DNA from: Petropleomorpha daqingensis
Lineage (GTDB): Bacteria > Actinomycetota > Actinomycetes > Mycobacteriales > Geodermatophilaceae
Length of the DNA: 64,000 nt
Direction of reading: 5' to 3'
Assembly (NCBI RefSeq): GCF_013408985.1
Contig: NZ_JACBZT010000001.1
Coordinates: 2,976,001-3,040,000, forward strand
Part shown: piece by piece, positions 6,850-15,499 of the stretch
Layout of the letters: each line of letters opens with the position of its first letter
Numbering within the stretch: the first letter of the stretch is position 1
Translations under genes and position numbers: made by a program
Notes under the pieces: generated by a model
Databases searched by the model: none
Told to the model about the DNA's origin: nothing
Seen by the model: the letters and a program-made list of their open reading frames with translations, nothing else

Positions 6850-8599
6850 AGGAGCCGCCACCCCCGCCCCCGGCACCGCCGCCGACGCCGCCCCCGCCGC
6901 CACCGGACGAGGACGACGACGGCGCGGTGCCGGCGGTCGAGCAGCTGTGCACGAAGACCGGGCTGTAGGCGGCATACCGGTAGTAGGGGTCGGAGTAGTA
7001 GCCGCGCCGCCCGGGCACGGTGGCCGTCGTCGCGAGCTCCCTCCAGCGCTTCCCCTGACCCAGCGCCAGCGCCCACGCCGTGTAGATGCCGAGCCGGCCG
7101 TTCCCGACCGCCTCGTCGATCGCGGTCGGCGGCGACTGCTCCAGGAACTGCCGCAGCGACTCCGCCTGCAGCCAGGTCGCCGAGCCGGCCGGCGTCAGCA
7201 CCTTGAGCTCCCACCCGCGCACCAGCCCGGCGAACCCGGCGCCGACCAGCACGCCCCCGACACCGGCGAGCACCAGCGGCAGGGTCACCTGCTCGGCCGA
7301 CAGCCACCCGCCGAGCACCGCGAGGCCGGCCCCGACCAGGCCCACCAGCGTGCCGAGCACGCGCACGAGAACGGTCCGGGAGTCGGCGGCGCCGTCCCAC
7401 AGCCCGGAGGCCCGGCGCCACCCCGAGAGCTCCTCGCCCAGCTGCTTCCACATGCCGGCGAAGTCCTGGTCGTAGCGGCCGAGCACGACCACCTGCCGGC
7501 CGCGGAAGGCCGTGTCCAGCAGCCGCTGCGCGCCGGCGTCCCCCGGGGCGAGCCGCACCAGCGCCATGTCCTTGGCGTCCCAGCCCTCGCCGCCGGTGAG
7601 CTCGATCGTGCCGGCCACCGCCTGCTCGACCAGCCACGCGGCCTTGTGCTCGTTGCGGACGGCGTCGGCGAGCAGCACGCCGCCCTGCGCCGCTGACAGC
7701 CCGGCCGGCAGCGTCGGCGTCGGCGTCGCGTAGCCGCCGAGCTCCTCGAAGTCGATCCGCGCCTCCTCGCCCGGAGCGCCGAGCGACGGGATGCCGGTGG
7801 CCGGTACCCGCTCGCGGCCGGCCTGCCGGAGCACCCGCACGGTCAGCAGACCCACCAGCAGGGCCAGCACACCGGCGAGCAGACCGGGGACGGCGGGCGA
7901 GGTGCCGGTCGGCGGGGCGGCCGCGGCCTGCGACGGCGGGGAGGGCTGCGCCGGCGCGGTGGCCAGCGGTTCCCCGGCGGTCGCGTAGACGGTCACGCCC
8001 TCGCCGGAGGGCACCCGGTCGACGTGCGCCACGAGGTGCCCGGGCTCCGGCTGGTCGATCGCGCACCGGTCGGTCGACCCGGTCGTCCCGGCCACGCACC
8101 GCTGACCGGACAGCGACGTCGGAGCGACGACGTGCACCTCCACGTCCTCGATGTCGACCTGCCAGCCGGTGCCGACGGCGTCCCACGCGAACGCCCCGCC
8201 CGGGGCGACGCCGTCCACCGTGTACCGCAGCACGTACCGGTGCTGCCCGCTCACCGTCTCGTCCGGGTCGCCGATCTTGATCTGGGGTGGGAAGGAACCG
8301 GTCAGCGTGAACGAGTCGGGCGCGTCCGGCGAGCTGACCTCGATCGGCGCCGAGGTCCGCAGGCCGGGAACGTCGCGGAAGATGCCGTGCCGCTGGTGGC
8401 CGCCGAAGTCGTAGTCGATGACCTCCTCGACCTGCGCGCTGCCGTCGTCGGCGACCGTCGCGCTGACCCACAGCGCGGTGATCCGCTCGGGTGCGGCCAC
8501 CGCCGCCACGACCGTCGTGGCGATCCCCACGACGACCGCGATCACCGCCAGGACGACGACGCCGACCACCCGCTTGCGGCGGGTACCGCTGCGTGCCAC
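6845..8599 (-). CDS. DUF2207 domain membrane protein with glycine-rich tail
   Basis: A 584-residue protein. A first transmembrane helix at the N-terminus (VVGVVVLAVIAVVVGIATTVVAAVAA) is followed by the extracytoplasmic DUF2207 domain (SATVADDGSAQVEEVIDYDFGGHQRHGIFRDVP, a typical opening). Then come a membrane helix near residue 290 (VPGLLAGVLALLVGLLTV), a cytoplasmic part and a second helix pair. The end is a low-complexity Ser/Gly stretch (SSSSGGGGGGVGG), common in this family. GTG at 8599 has GGAGG upstream and gives a normal export start, so the longer upstream extension is rejected. The family's role is unknown. Confidence 0.88.
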   Translation of the reverse strand: MARSGTRRKRVVGVVVLAVIAVVVGIATTVVAAVAAPERITALWVSATVADDGSAQVEEVIDYDFGGHQRHGIFRDVPGLRTSAPIEVSSPDAPDSFTLTGSFPPQIKIGDPDETVSGQHRYVLRYTVDGVAPGGAFAWDAVGTGWQVDIEDVEVHVVAPTSLSGQRCVAGTTGSTDRCAIDQPEPGHLVAHVDRVPSGEGVTVYATAGEPLATAPAQPSPPSQAAAAPPTGTSPAVPGLLAGVLALLVGLLTVRVLRQAGRERVPATGIPSLGAPGEEARIDFEELGGYATPTPTLPAGLSAAQGGVLLADAVRNEHKAAWLVEQAVAGTIELTGGEGWDAKDMALVRLAPGDAGAQRLLDTAFRGRQVVVLGRYDQDFAGMWKQLGEELSGWRRASGLWDGAADSRTVLVRVLGTLVGLVGAGLAVLGGWLSAEQVTLPLVLAGVGGVLVGAGFAGLVRGWELKVLTPAGSATWLQAESLRQFLEQSPPTAIDEAVGNGRLGIYTAWALALGQGKRWRELATTATVPGRRGYYSDPYYRYAAYSPVFVHSCSTAGTAPSSSSSGGGGGGVGGGAGGGGGGSW

Positions 8600-8690
8600 G
8601 AGGGACCTCCGATGCTGACGAACTCGACCCGGATCTTGGCGCATCGGCGCGTCGTGAACCCGTTCCGGGAACGCCGCCGTGCAAGAAGAC

Positions 8691-8870
8691 ATGTCCGTGC
8701 ACACCCACCTCCTCCACGAGCACTGCCGCGCCTGGCGGGACATCGACGGTCTTCCCCTGGACGAGGTGCACCGGTTCGAGCACGTCGAGGCCGACCTCGG
8801 TCTCCTGCAGCTGAACCACTGGCACGGCCGGGACGGTGCGGTGCGCCGCGGCCGCCGCACGGAGCTCTGA
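8691..8870 (+). CDS. Small hypothetical protein (59 aa)
   Basis: A 59-residue His-rich open frame between the divergently read DUF2207 gene and the cupin gene. Nearly every codon ends in G or C and the composition (LPLDEVHRFEHVEADLGLL, then NHWHG) is protein-like, which supports real coding. No signal peptide or known domain is seen. The ribosome site before ATG at 8691 is weak (AAGAAG). The several His and acidic residues could bind metal, but nothing firm can be said. Without it the stretch 8600-8943 would be empty. Confidence 0.5.
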   Translation: MSVHTHLLHEHCRAWRDIDGLPLDEVHRFEHVEADLGLLQLNHWHGRDGAVRRGRRTEL

Positions 8871-8943
8871 CCGCCCGGGCGACCGCGCCCGCAGGTCACC
8901 GGTCTCGTCGTCACCGGGGCCGGCTCCTGGCAGGCTGACCGGC

Positions 8944-9282
8944 ATGGACGGCCTCTCGCTGACCGACCTCGCGCACGACCACCTCGCCGCCGCCCGGCAG
9001 GCGCACAGCGGGCGCAGCGCGCACACGGTGCACGGCGGGCACGAGTCCGCGCTGCGCCAGACCCTGCTGGCGCTCGTCGCCGGGCAGGCGCTCGGCGAGC
9101 ACGAGAGCCCCGGCGAGGCCACCCTCCAGGTGCTGTCCGGCCGGGTGCGGGTCACCGCTGGTCAGAGCAGCTGGGACGGCCGCGCCGGCGACTACCTGGT
9201 GCTGCCGCTCACCCGGCACGACCTGACCGCCCTGGAGGACTCGGTCGTGCTGCTCACCGTGGTGGTCGGTTCGCGCGGTTGA
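8944..9282 (+). CDS. Small cupin-domain protein
   Basis: A 112-residue single cupin barrel. The central part ALGEHESPGEATLQVLSGRVRVTAGQSSWDGRAGDYLVLPLTRHDLTALEDSVVLLTVVV carries the cupin layout, with E-H-E-S-P in motif 1 and P-x-x-x-H in motif 2. Relatives in actinomycetes often accompany stress or redox genes, but the ligand is unknown. It starts 73 bases after the small His-rich frame and ends 64 bases before the cyclase gene, so it may be read alone. Confidence 0.8.
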   Translation: MDGLSLTDLAHDHLAAARQAHSGRSAHTVHGGHESALRQTLLALVAGQALGEHESPGEATLQVLSGRVRVTAGQSSWDGRAGDYLVLPLTRHDLTALEDSVVLLTVVVGSRG

Positions 9283-9346
9283 CCCGATCCGGTGATCATG
9301 ATCGCGGTTCCCGTTGCGGGGAGGCCGGGGACTCGTTGGAGCGATC

Positions 9347-10846
9347 ATGAGCAGCGAACGGCACGGCGACTGGGCGTCGTGGGCGCCGAGCGGCCGGCTC
9401 GCCGTCCCGGTGATCGTGCTCCTGGTCAACGTCGCGAACCTGGTCGGCGTCGCCACGGTCACCCTGCTGCTCATCGGCGTCTCCGGTGACGCCGGCGGTG
9501 GCAGTCGTGCCGCCGTCCTGTGGACGGCGCTGGGCTACACCGTGATCGCGCTGCCGGTCGGCACGCTGATCGGGATGCGCCGGCAGCGGGTGACCAACGC
9601 CTGGCTCATGGCCGACCGCGCCCCGACGACGGCCGAGGCGACCCAGGCGCTGCGGCTGCCGGTCGACACCGCGATCGTCGCCGGCGTCATCTGGGGGATC
9701 GCCGCGGTGCTCATCGGCGTCGTCTCGGCGGCGGTGTTCCCCGACGCCCGCATCGGCATCCGCACCGGCGTCGCCACGCTCCTCGGCGGCGTGGTGACCG
9801 CGGGCGTGACCTATCTGCTGGTCGCCCGCGCCGCCCGTGCGGTCACCGCCCGCGCGCTCGCCGCGCACCCGCCGGCCGGGCGGTTGACCCTCGGCGTCCG
9901 CCCCCGGCTGCTGCTCACCTGGGGGCTGACCAGCGGGGTGCCGCTGCTCGGGCTCGTCCTGCTGTTCCTCGACCCGTCCAACCCGGACGGCCCCGGCCGC
10001 GCCACCGTCGTCTTCCTCTCCGTCGTGGCGCTGCTGGTCGGCGGGCTGGCGACGCTGCTCACCGCCCGCTACGTGGGGCAGCCGCTGCGCGAGCTGCGCG
10101 AGGCCGTCCAGAAGGTGGGCGAGGGGGACTACGACGCCAGCGTGACCGTCGACGACGCCGGCGAGATCGGCCTGCTGCAGGAGGGCGTGAACTCCATGGC
10201 CGCCGGGCTCGCCGAGCGCGAGCGGCTGCGCGACCTGTTCGGCCGGCACGTCGGGACGACGGTCGCCCAGCGGGCGCTCGAGGACGGTGTGCAGCTCGGC
10301 GGTGAGCTGCGCACGGTGGCGGCGCTGTTCGTCGACGTCGTCGGCTCGACCTCGCTGGTCCGCCGCACCGGGCCGGAGGAGATGGTCGGCCTGCTCAACG
10401 GCTTCTTCGAGGTGGTCGTCGAGGCCGTCGAGGACGAGGGCGGTCTGGTCAACAAGTTCGAGGGGGACGCCGCCCTGTGCGTCTTCGGCGCCCCCACCGA
10501 GCACCCCGACCCGTCCGGCGCCGCGCTCCGGGCCGCCCGCCGGATCTGCGACGGCGTCCGGAAGGCCGGGAAGCTCGACATCGGCGTCGGTGTCTCCTGC
10601 GGGCGGGTCTGGGCCGGGCAGGTCGGGGCGGCGAGCCGGCTGGAGTACACGGTCATCGGCGACCCGGTGAACGAGGCCGCCCGGCTGACCGAGCTGGCCA
10701 AGGACCTCTCCGGCCGGGCGGTGGCCAGCGAGCCGACGGTCTGCGCGGCGCCGGCGGAGGAGCGCGCGCACTGGGTCCGCGACGCCGAGGTGGAGCTGCG
10801 CGGCCGCGGCGAGCCGACGGCCACCTGGGTCCGCCGCACCGATTAG
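9347..10846 (+). CDS. Membrane-bound class III adenylate cyclase with HAMP domain
   Basis: A 499-residue protein. About six membrane helices fill residues 15-240, then a HAMP linker (RYVGQPLRELREAVQKVGEGDYDASVTVDDAGEIGLLQEGVN) leads into a class III nucleotide cyclase domain. Both metal aspartates are present (FVDVVGST and FEGDA), as are the adenine-specifying Lys (NKFEGD) and Asp (VIGDPVNEAARL) and the transition-state Asn and Arg (NEAAR). It should therefore be an active homodimeric adenylate cyclase resembling Mycobacterium Rv1318c-Rv3645 types. The membrane part is the presumed sensor. Its TAG stop shares bases with the stop of the convergent channel gene. Confidence 0.92.
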   Translation: MSSERHGDWASWAPSGRLAVPVIVLLVNVANLVGVATVTLLLIGVSGDAGGGSRAAVLWTALGYTVIALPVGTLIGMRRQRVTNAWLMADRAPTTAEATQALRLPVDTAIVAGVIWGIAAVLIGVVSAAVFPDARIGIRTGVATLLGGVVTAGVTYLLVARAARAVTARALAAHPPAGRLTLGVRPRLLLTWGLTSGVPLLGLVLLFLDPSNPDGPGRATVVFLSVVALLVGGLATLLTARYVGQPLRELREAVQKVGEGDYDASVTVDDAGEIGLLQEGVNSMAAGLAERERLRDLFGRHVGTTVAQRALEDGVQLGGELRTVAALFVDVVGSTSLVRRTGPEEMVGLLNGFFEVVVEAVEDEGGLVNKFEGDAALCVFGAPTEHPDPSGAALRAARRICDGVRKAGKLDIGVGVSCGRVWAGQVGAASRLEYTVIGDPVNEAARLTELAKDLSGRAVASEPTVCAAPAEERAHWVRDAEVELRGRGEPTATWVRRTD

Positions 10847-11883
10847 GCGGCCGCCGGCCCGTGGGACTTGACGACCACGAGGACGTCGCCGGTCTCGAGC
10901 GTGCCGATCAGCGGGTCGTCGAAGCGCAGCGTCCGTGCGCCGCGGGTCACCGACAGGACGACGTCGCGCAGCTGCCGCGGCGGCAGCCCGACCTCGCCGG
11001 AGGCGACCGGCCGCTGGGTGAGGTCGAGCCCGGTGCCCGAGGTGAGCAGGTCCTCCACGACCGAGACGACGCCGGGGCTCGACGTCGACAGGCCCATCAG
11101 CCGGCCGGAGGTGGCCGACGTGGTGATCACCGTGTTCGCCCCGGACTGGCGCAGCAGCTGGGCGTTCTCCTCCTCGCGCACGCTCACCGTGATCGGCACG
11201 CCGGGGTTGAGCTGGCGCACGGTCAGCGTGATGAGCGCCGCGGCGTCGTCCCGGTTGGCCGCGACGATGACCGAGCGGGCCCGCTGCACCGCGGCCCGCG
11301 TGAGCACCTCGGTGCGGCCGGCGTCGCCGGCGATGGCGGTCAGCCCGATGGAGGTGGCCTCCTCCACCGCGGCCGGACTCGGGTCGACGACGACGATCTC
11401 GTCGTGCGGGGTGCCGGAGCCCAGCAGCGAGCGGATCGCCGCGCGGCCCTTCGTGCCGTACCCGCAGACGACGACGTGGTGGCGCACCCGAGACCTCCAA
11501 CGCCGGATGCGGAACTCCTCCTGGGAGCGCGCGGTGAGCGCCTCCAGGGTGGTTCCGATGAGGATGAGCAGGAAGGCGATCCGCAGCGGCGTGATCACCA
11601 GGATGTTGACCACCCGGGCCGACGGTGAGACCGGGGTGATGTCGCCGTAGCCGGTGGTCGAGAGCGTGACCGTGGCGTAGTACAGCGAGTCGAGGACCGA
11701 CAGGCCGCGGTGGTCGAGGTCGCGGTAGCCGTCGCGGTCGGCGTAGATGATCGCGACGGTGACGAACAGCACCGCGACCGCGAGCACGACGCGGCGCAGC
11801 ACCTGGCGCAGCGGCGTCACCTCGAGGTGGGCGAGGTGGACCCCGCTGTGCGGGTCGGCCTCGGCGCGGTCGTGGGGTGCCAC
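10843..11883 (-). CDS. Potassium channel with cytoplasmic TrkA-N/TrkA-C (RCK) domains
   Basis: A 346-residue two-helix ion channel. The first helix (RRVVLAVAVLFVTVAIIYAD) and second helix (VVNILVITPLRIAFLLILIG) flank a pore loop with the K+ selectivity filter TTGYGD. The cytoplasmic part begins HHVVVCGYGTKGRAAIRSLL, a Rossmann TrkA-N domain with a GYGTKG glycine motif, and continues to a TrkA-C domain ending in FDDPLIGTLETGDVLVVV. This matches MthK/Kch-like channels. Stop codons of this gene and the cyclase overlap in the four bases 10843-10846, so there is no room for a terminator between them. Confidence 0.92.
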   Translation of the reverse strand: MAPHDRAEADPHSGVHLAHLEVTPLRQVLRRVVLAVAVLFVTVAIIYADRDGYRDLDHRGLSVLDSLYYATVTLSTTGYGDITPVSPSARVVNILVITPLRIAFLLILIGTTLEALTARSQEEFRIRRWRSRVRHHVVVCGYGTKGRAAIRSLLGSGTPHDEIVVVDPSPAAVEEATSIGLTAIAGDAGRTEVLTRAAVQRARSVIVAANRDDAAALITLTVRQLNPGVPITVSVREEENAQLLRQSGANTVITTSATSGRLMGLSTSSPGVVSVVEDLLTSGTGLDLTQRPVASGEVGLPPRQLRDVVLSVTRGARTLRFDDPLIGTLETGDVLVVVKSHGPAAA

Positions 11884-11919
11884 GTCGCGGAGGGTATCCG
11901 CCGCGCCGTGGCGCCCCGG

Positions 11920-13653
11920 TCACGCCGTCCCGGTGGTCGCCCTCTCCCGCGCGGCCAGCTCGCGCTTGAGCACCTTGCCCGCCGCCGACACCGGGATCGC
12001 CTCGATGAAGACGACGTCGCGCAGCCGCTTGTAGTGCACGACCTGGTCGTTGACCGCGGTCATGACCGACTCGGCGGTGAGCGCGGCCCCGTTGTCGTCG
12101 GCCTTGCGGACGACGTAGGCGACCGGCAGCTCCCCGGCCTCCTCGTCGGGCCGGCCGACGACGGCCGCCCCGGCCACGCCGGGCACCGCGAACAGCTTCT
12201 CCTCCAGCTCGCGCGGGAAGACGTTGTAGCCCTTGTAGAGCAGCATGTCCTTGGTGCGGTCGACGATGGACAGGTAGCCGTCCTCGTCGAGGATCCCGAC
12301 GTCGCCGGTGTGGAACCAGCCGTCGGGGTCGATCGCCTCGGCGGTGGCCTCCGGCCGGTGCGCGTAGCCGTGCATCACCTGCGGGCCGCGGATGCAGACC
12401 TCGCCGCGCTCCCCGGGCGGCAGCGGCGTGCCGCCGCCGAGCGGCTGGATGGAGATCTCGGTGTCGAAGATCGGCACGCCGACGGTGCCCGGCTTGCGGG
12501 TGCCGGACCGGAACGACGGGTTGCCGGTAGCCATCATCGTGACCTCGGTGAGGCCGTAGCCCTCGCCGATCGGGGCGTCGGGGAACAGCTTCCGGAGCTT
12601 CTCGATGAGCGGCACCGGCAGCGGGGCGGCGCCGCTGGAGATGCCGCGCACGCTGGACAGGTCGGCGTCCTCGATGCCCGGCACCTGCAGCAGCGCGACG
12701 AAGATGGGCGGCGCGCCGCCGATGCTGGAGACCCGGTAGCGGACGGCGTCGGCGAGGTACTTCGCCGGGTCGAACCGGTCGTGGATGACGACCGTCGTGC
12801 CGCCCATGACCATGCCGTTGAGGTAGCCGATCGCGCCCATGGCGTGGAACCACGGCGTCAGGTTGATGATCGTCGCGGTGCCGAGCTTGGTGCGGTACTC
12901 CTCCTCGGGCCCGACCTGCTCGACGGTCACGTCGCCCTCGGCGTCGAGCGTCGGCAGCCCGCCGGAGGTCCAGCACGCCGACTGCAGCACGTTGGTGACC
13001 ACGTTGCGGTGCATCAGCTCCACGCCCTTGCTCACCCCGGTCGTGCCGCCGGTGTAGGCAAGGTGCGCGAGGTCGTTCACGACGTCGATGCCGGCGTCGA
13101 GGTGCCGGTCGGTGTCGTCGCCGGCGAGCAGCTCGGCCAGGTCGAGCTCGCCCTCGCCCAGACCCTCGAGCCGGGCGGCGAAGTCGAGCACGTGCGCCGG
13201 GCCGGTGACGACGACCGTCTCCACCGTGGTGGCCGGGAGCGCGGCCCGGACGACGGGCAGCACCTGCTCCCACGTGACCAGCACCCGGGCACCGGCGTCG
13301 GTGAGCTGCGCGGCGAGCTCGGCCGGCGGCAGCAGCGGGTTGGTGGGGGAGAACGTCGCCCCGGACAGCAGGATCCCGTAGTAGACGGCCGGGTACTGCC
13401 GCGAGTTCGGCAGGTGGACGGCGACGACGTCCCCGCGGCCGATGCCGTGGTCGGCCAGCCAGTTGGCGACCGCGTGGGCGCGGCGGCCCAGCTCGGTGAA
13501 GGTCAGCGGGACGTCGTGGTGGAGAAACGCCTCACGGTCGCCCCAGCGCCGCACCGCCGCGCGCAGGATCGAGCCGACCGGCACCTGCGGGTACTCCAGC
13601 GAGCGGGGCAGCCACGCGGGCCAGCTGGTGGCGGGGGACTGTGTCGCGGTCAT
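11920..13653 (-). CDS. Long-chain fatty-acid-CoA ligase (acyl-CoA synthetase)
   Basis: A 577-residue ANL-superfamily enzyme that activates carboxylic acids to CoA thioesters via acyl-AMP. Motifs in order: YTGGTTGVSKG (P-loop, about residue 205), GEGYGLTEVTMMATGNP, DGWFHTGDVG, IVDRTKDMLLYKGYNVFPRELEE and the C-terminal catalytic lysine in AAGKVLKREL. Length and motifs fit FadD-type ligases. ATG at 13653 has GAGAGGA upstream and a TAACGT -10-like box further off. It is 184 bases downstream of another ligase on the same strand. The acyl chain preference is unknown; the neighbouring beta-oxidation genes suggest fatty acid or steroid side-chain catabolism. Confidence 0.92.
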   Translation of the reverse strand: MTATQSPATSWPAWLPRSLEYPQVPVGSILRAAVRRWGDREAFLHHDVPLTFTELGRRAHAVANWLADHGIGRGDVVAVHLPNSRQYPAVYYGILLSGATFSPTNPLLPPAELAAQLTDAGARVLVTWEQVLPVVRAALPATTVETVVVTGPAHVLDFAARLEGLGEGELDLAELLAGDDTDRHLDAGIDVVNDLAHLAYTGGTTGVSKGVELMHRNVVTNVLQSACWTSGGLPTLDAEGDVTVEQVGPEEEYRTKLGTATIINLTPWFHAMGAIGYLNGMVMGGTTVVIHDRFDPAKYLADAVRYRVSSIGGAPPIFVALLQVPGIEDADLSSVRGISSGAAPLPVPLIEKLRKLFPDAPIGEGYGLTEVTMMATGNPSFRSGTRKPGTVGVPIFDTEISIQPLGGGTPLPPGERGEVCIRGPQVMHGYAHRPEATAEAIDPDGWFHTGDVGILDEDGYLSIVDRTKDMLLYKGYNVFPRELEEKLFAVPGVAGAAVVGRPDEEAGELPVAYVVRKADDNGAALTAESVMTAVNDQVVHYKRLRDVVFIEAIPVSAAGKVLKRELAARERATTGTA

Positions 13654-13707
13654 CGGCGTCCTCTCGGTACGGGTCCGTCCCGGACGTTAGCGTGGCCCAC
13701 CTCACAG

Positions 13708-13788
13708 GTGGCACGGGGTGCCACGCGCCCACTTGCCGCGCGGTGTGGTCGGCACCCTCGCGCTGCGCCGCGCGGTTCGCGACCACAC
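13708..13788. other. Intergenic inverted repeats between the two acyl-CoA ligase genes
   Basis: Two dyads lie in the 184-base gap. GTGGCAC-GGG-GTGCCAC at 13708-13724 could be an operator or a hairpin. GTGTGGTCG at 13743-13751 pairs with CGACCACAC at 13780-13788 across 28 bases. Being downstream of the second ligase and upstream of the first, they may stop transcription or bind a regulator. Which of these applies cannot be decided from sequence. Confidence 0.35.
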
Positions 13789-13837
13789 GGCGAGGGCGTG
13801 CGTCGTCCTGGCTCAGCGCAGCTGATCGTGGCCGCGC

Positions 13838-15436
13838 TCAGACCACCGGGTCGGCGACCAGGGAGCCGGCCTTGTGCTGGGTGCGCAGCTCGGTCTTGAG
13901 GATCTTGCCGCTGGGGTTGCGGGGCAGCGGGCCGCCGATCGAGTAGTGCTTCGGGTTCTTGTAGCGGGCCAGCTTCTCGCGGCAGAACTCGGCCAGCTCC
14001 TCGGGCGTCGGCGGGTCGGCCGGGTCGCGCGGGCTGATCACGGCCAGCGGCGCCTCGCCGTACTTCTCGTCGGCGACGCCGATCAGCGCCACCTCGGCGA
14101 CCTTGGGGTGCCCGGCGAGCACGTCCTCGACCTCGGCGCAGTAGATGTTCTCCCCGCCGGAGATGATCATGTCCTTCTTGCGGTCGACCACGTAGTAGTA
14201 GCCGTCCTCGTCCTCGCGCACGAGGTCGCCGGAGTGGAACCAGCCGCCGGCGAACGCCTCCGCCGTCGCCTCGGGCTTGTTCCAGTACTCCTTCATGACC
14301 ATCGGGCTGCGGTAGACGATCTCGCCGACCTCGCCGCGCGGCACGTCGTTCATCAGCTCGTCGACGACGCGGACCTCGACGTTGAGCATCGGCGTGCCCA
14401 CCGAGCCGATCTTGCGCACCGAGTCCTCGCCGCGCAGCAGCGTGGTGACCGGGCTGCACTCGGTCTGCCCGAACGCCGTCATCACCTCGGCCTGCGGGAA
14501 CGTGTCGATCATCGTGCGCAGCAGCGTGGTCGATGCCGGCGCCGCGCCCCACGAGATCCGGGTCAGGCAGGACAGGTCGCGGGAGGCGATGTCGGGGACG
14601 GCGACGACGGCGGCCCACATCGCCGGCACCAGGAACAGGCTGTTGATCCGCTCCCGCTCGATCATGTCCAGCGTCGCCACGGGGTCGAAGCCGCCGGAGC
14701 GGATGATCACGTGGGTGCCGCCGAGCAGCAGCGGCGGCAGCCCACCGGCCAGCCCGGCGATGTGGAACATCGGGGCCCCGGGAGCGCCGACCTTCTCCGA
14801 GGTGGGGTCCACGCCGTAGGTGGCGATCTGGCTGAACGCGTGCATCAGCAGGTTGTGGTGGGTCAGCACCGCGCCCTTGGGCCGGCCCGTCGTCCCGGAG
14901 GTGTACATGATGAACGCGGGGGCGTTCTCGTCGACGACGAGATCGAACGGCTCGGCCGACGCCGCCTGCAGCGCGGCCTCGTAGTCCTCGCTGCCCGGCC
15001 CGGCGTTGCCGCCGCCGACGACCAGCGCGGTGCGCACGTCCGGCACCTGCTCGCGGGCCTTCGCCGCCACCTCGGCCAGCGGGGTGTCGACGACGATCGC
15101 CACCGCGCCGCTGTCGGCGAGCACGTACGCGACCTCGTCGGCGACCAGCCGGAAGTTGACCGGGACGACGATGGCGCCCAGCCGCACCCCGGCGAGGTAG
15201 GCCTCCCAGACCTCCATGGCGTTGAGCGCCAGGACGGCGACCCGGTCCCCGACGCCGACCCCCCGGTCCGCCAGCGCCCGGGCCAGCCGGGTGACCCGCT
15301 CGTCGAGCTCGCGGTAGGTCAGCCCCGTGCCGTCGAACCGCAGCGCCGCGACGTCCGGGGTCCGGCGCGCCCAACGGGCGAGCTGGTCGCTCGTCGTCAT
15401 GCCGCGGCCCTGCAGGACGGGGATCTGGACGCTCAT
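13838..15436 (-). CDS. Acyl-CoA synthetase (AMP-forming), FadD-type
   Basis: A 532-residue AMP-forming ligase. The motifs are YTSGTTGRPKG (about residue 180), AFGQTECSPVT, GGWFHSGDLV, VDRKKDMIISGGENIYCAEVE and the C-terminal lysine in PSGKILKTEL. The GGENIYCAEVE form of the hinge motif is typical of FadD3/FadD13/FadD17-like ligases used for short or unusual acids. ATG at 15436 follows GAGGAGTT, which decides the start over an upstream in-frame codon. It is 63 bases downstream of a methyltransferase and shares orientation with the TetR gene, so it may belong to the TetR-controlled half of the catabolic cluster. Confidence 0.9.
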   Translation of the reverse strand: MSVQIPVLQGRGMTTSDQLARWARRTPDVAALRFDGTGLTYRELDERVTRLARALADRGVGVGDRVAVLALNAMEVWEAYLAGVRLGAIVVPVNFRLVADEVAYVLADSGAVAIVVDTPLAEVAAKAREQVPDVRTALVVGGGNAGPGSEDYEAALQAASAEPFDLVVDENAPAFIMYTSGTTGRPKGAVLTHHNLLMHAFSQIATYGVDPTSEKVGAPGAPMFHIAGLAGGLPPLLLGGTHVIIRSGGFDPVATLDMIERERINSLFLVPAMWAAVVAVPDIASRDLSCLTRISWGAAPASTTLLRTMIDTFPQAEVMTAFGQTECSPVTTLLRGEDSVRKIGSVGTPMLNVEVRVVDELMNDVPRGEVGEIVYRSPMVMKEYWNKPEATAEAFAGGWFHSGDLVREDEDGYYYVVDRKKDMIISGGENIYCAEVEDVLAGHPKVAEVALIGVADEKYGEAPLAVISPRDPADPPTPEELAEFCREKLARYKNPKHYSIGGPLPRNPSGKILKTELRTQHKAGSLVADPVV

Positions 15437-15499
15437 GCGGAAACTCCTCGCGGCACGGGGTGTGGTGCCGGTCATGCTCTCCGCGGGGATCCCGGACGG

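Noticed and set aside
9296-13273. A 1325-codon open frame on the minus strand
   Set aside because: It is the antisense shadow of the cyclase and an out-of-frame reading of the channel and ligase genes; the composition is Arg/Ala/Pro-rich with no domain.
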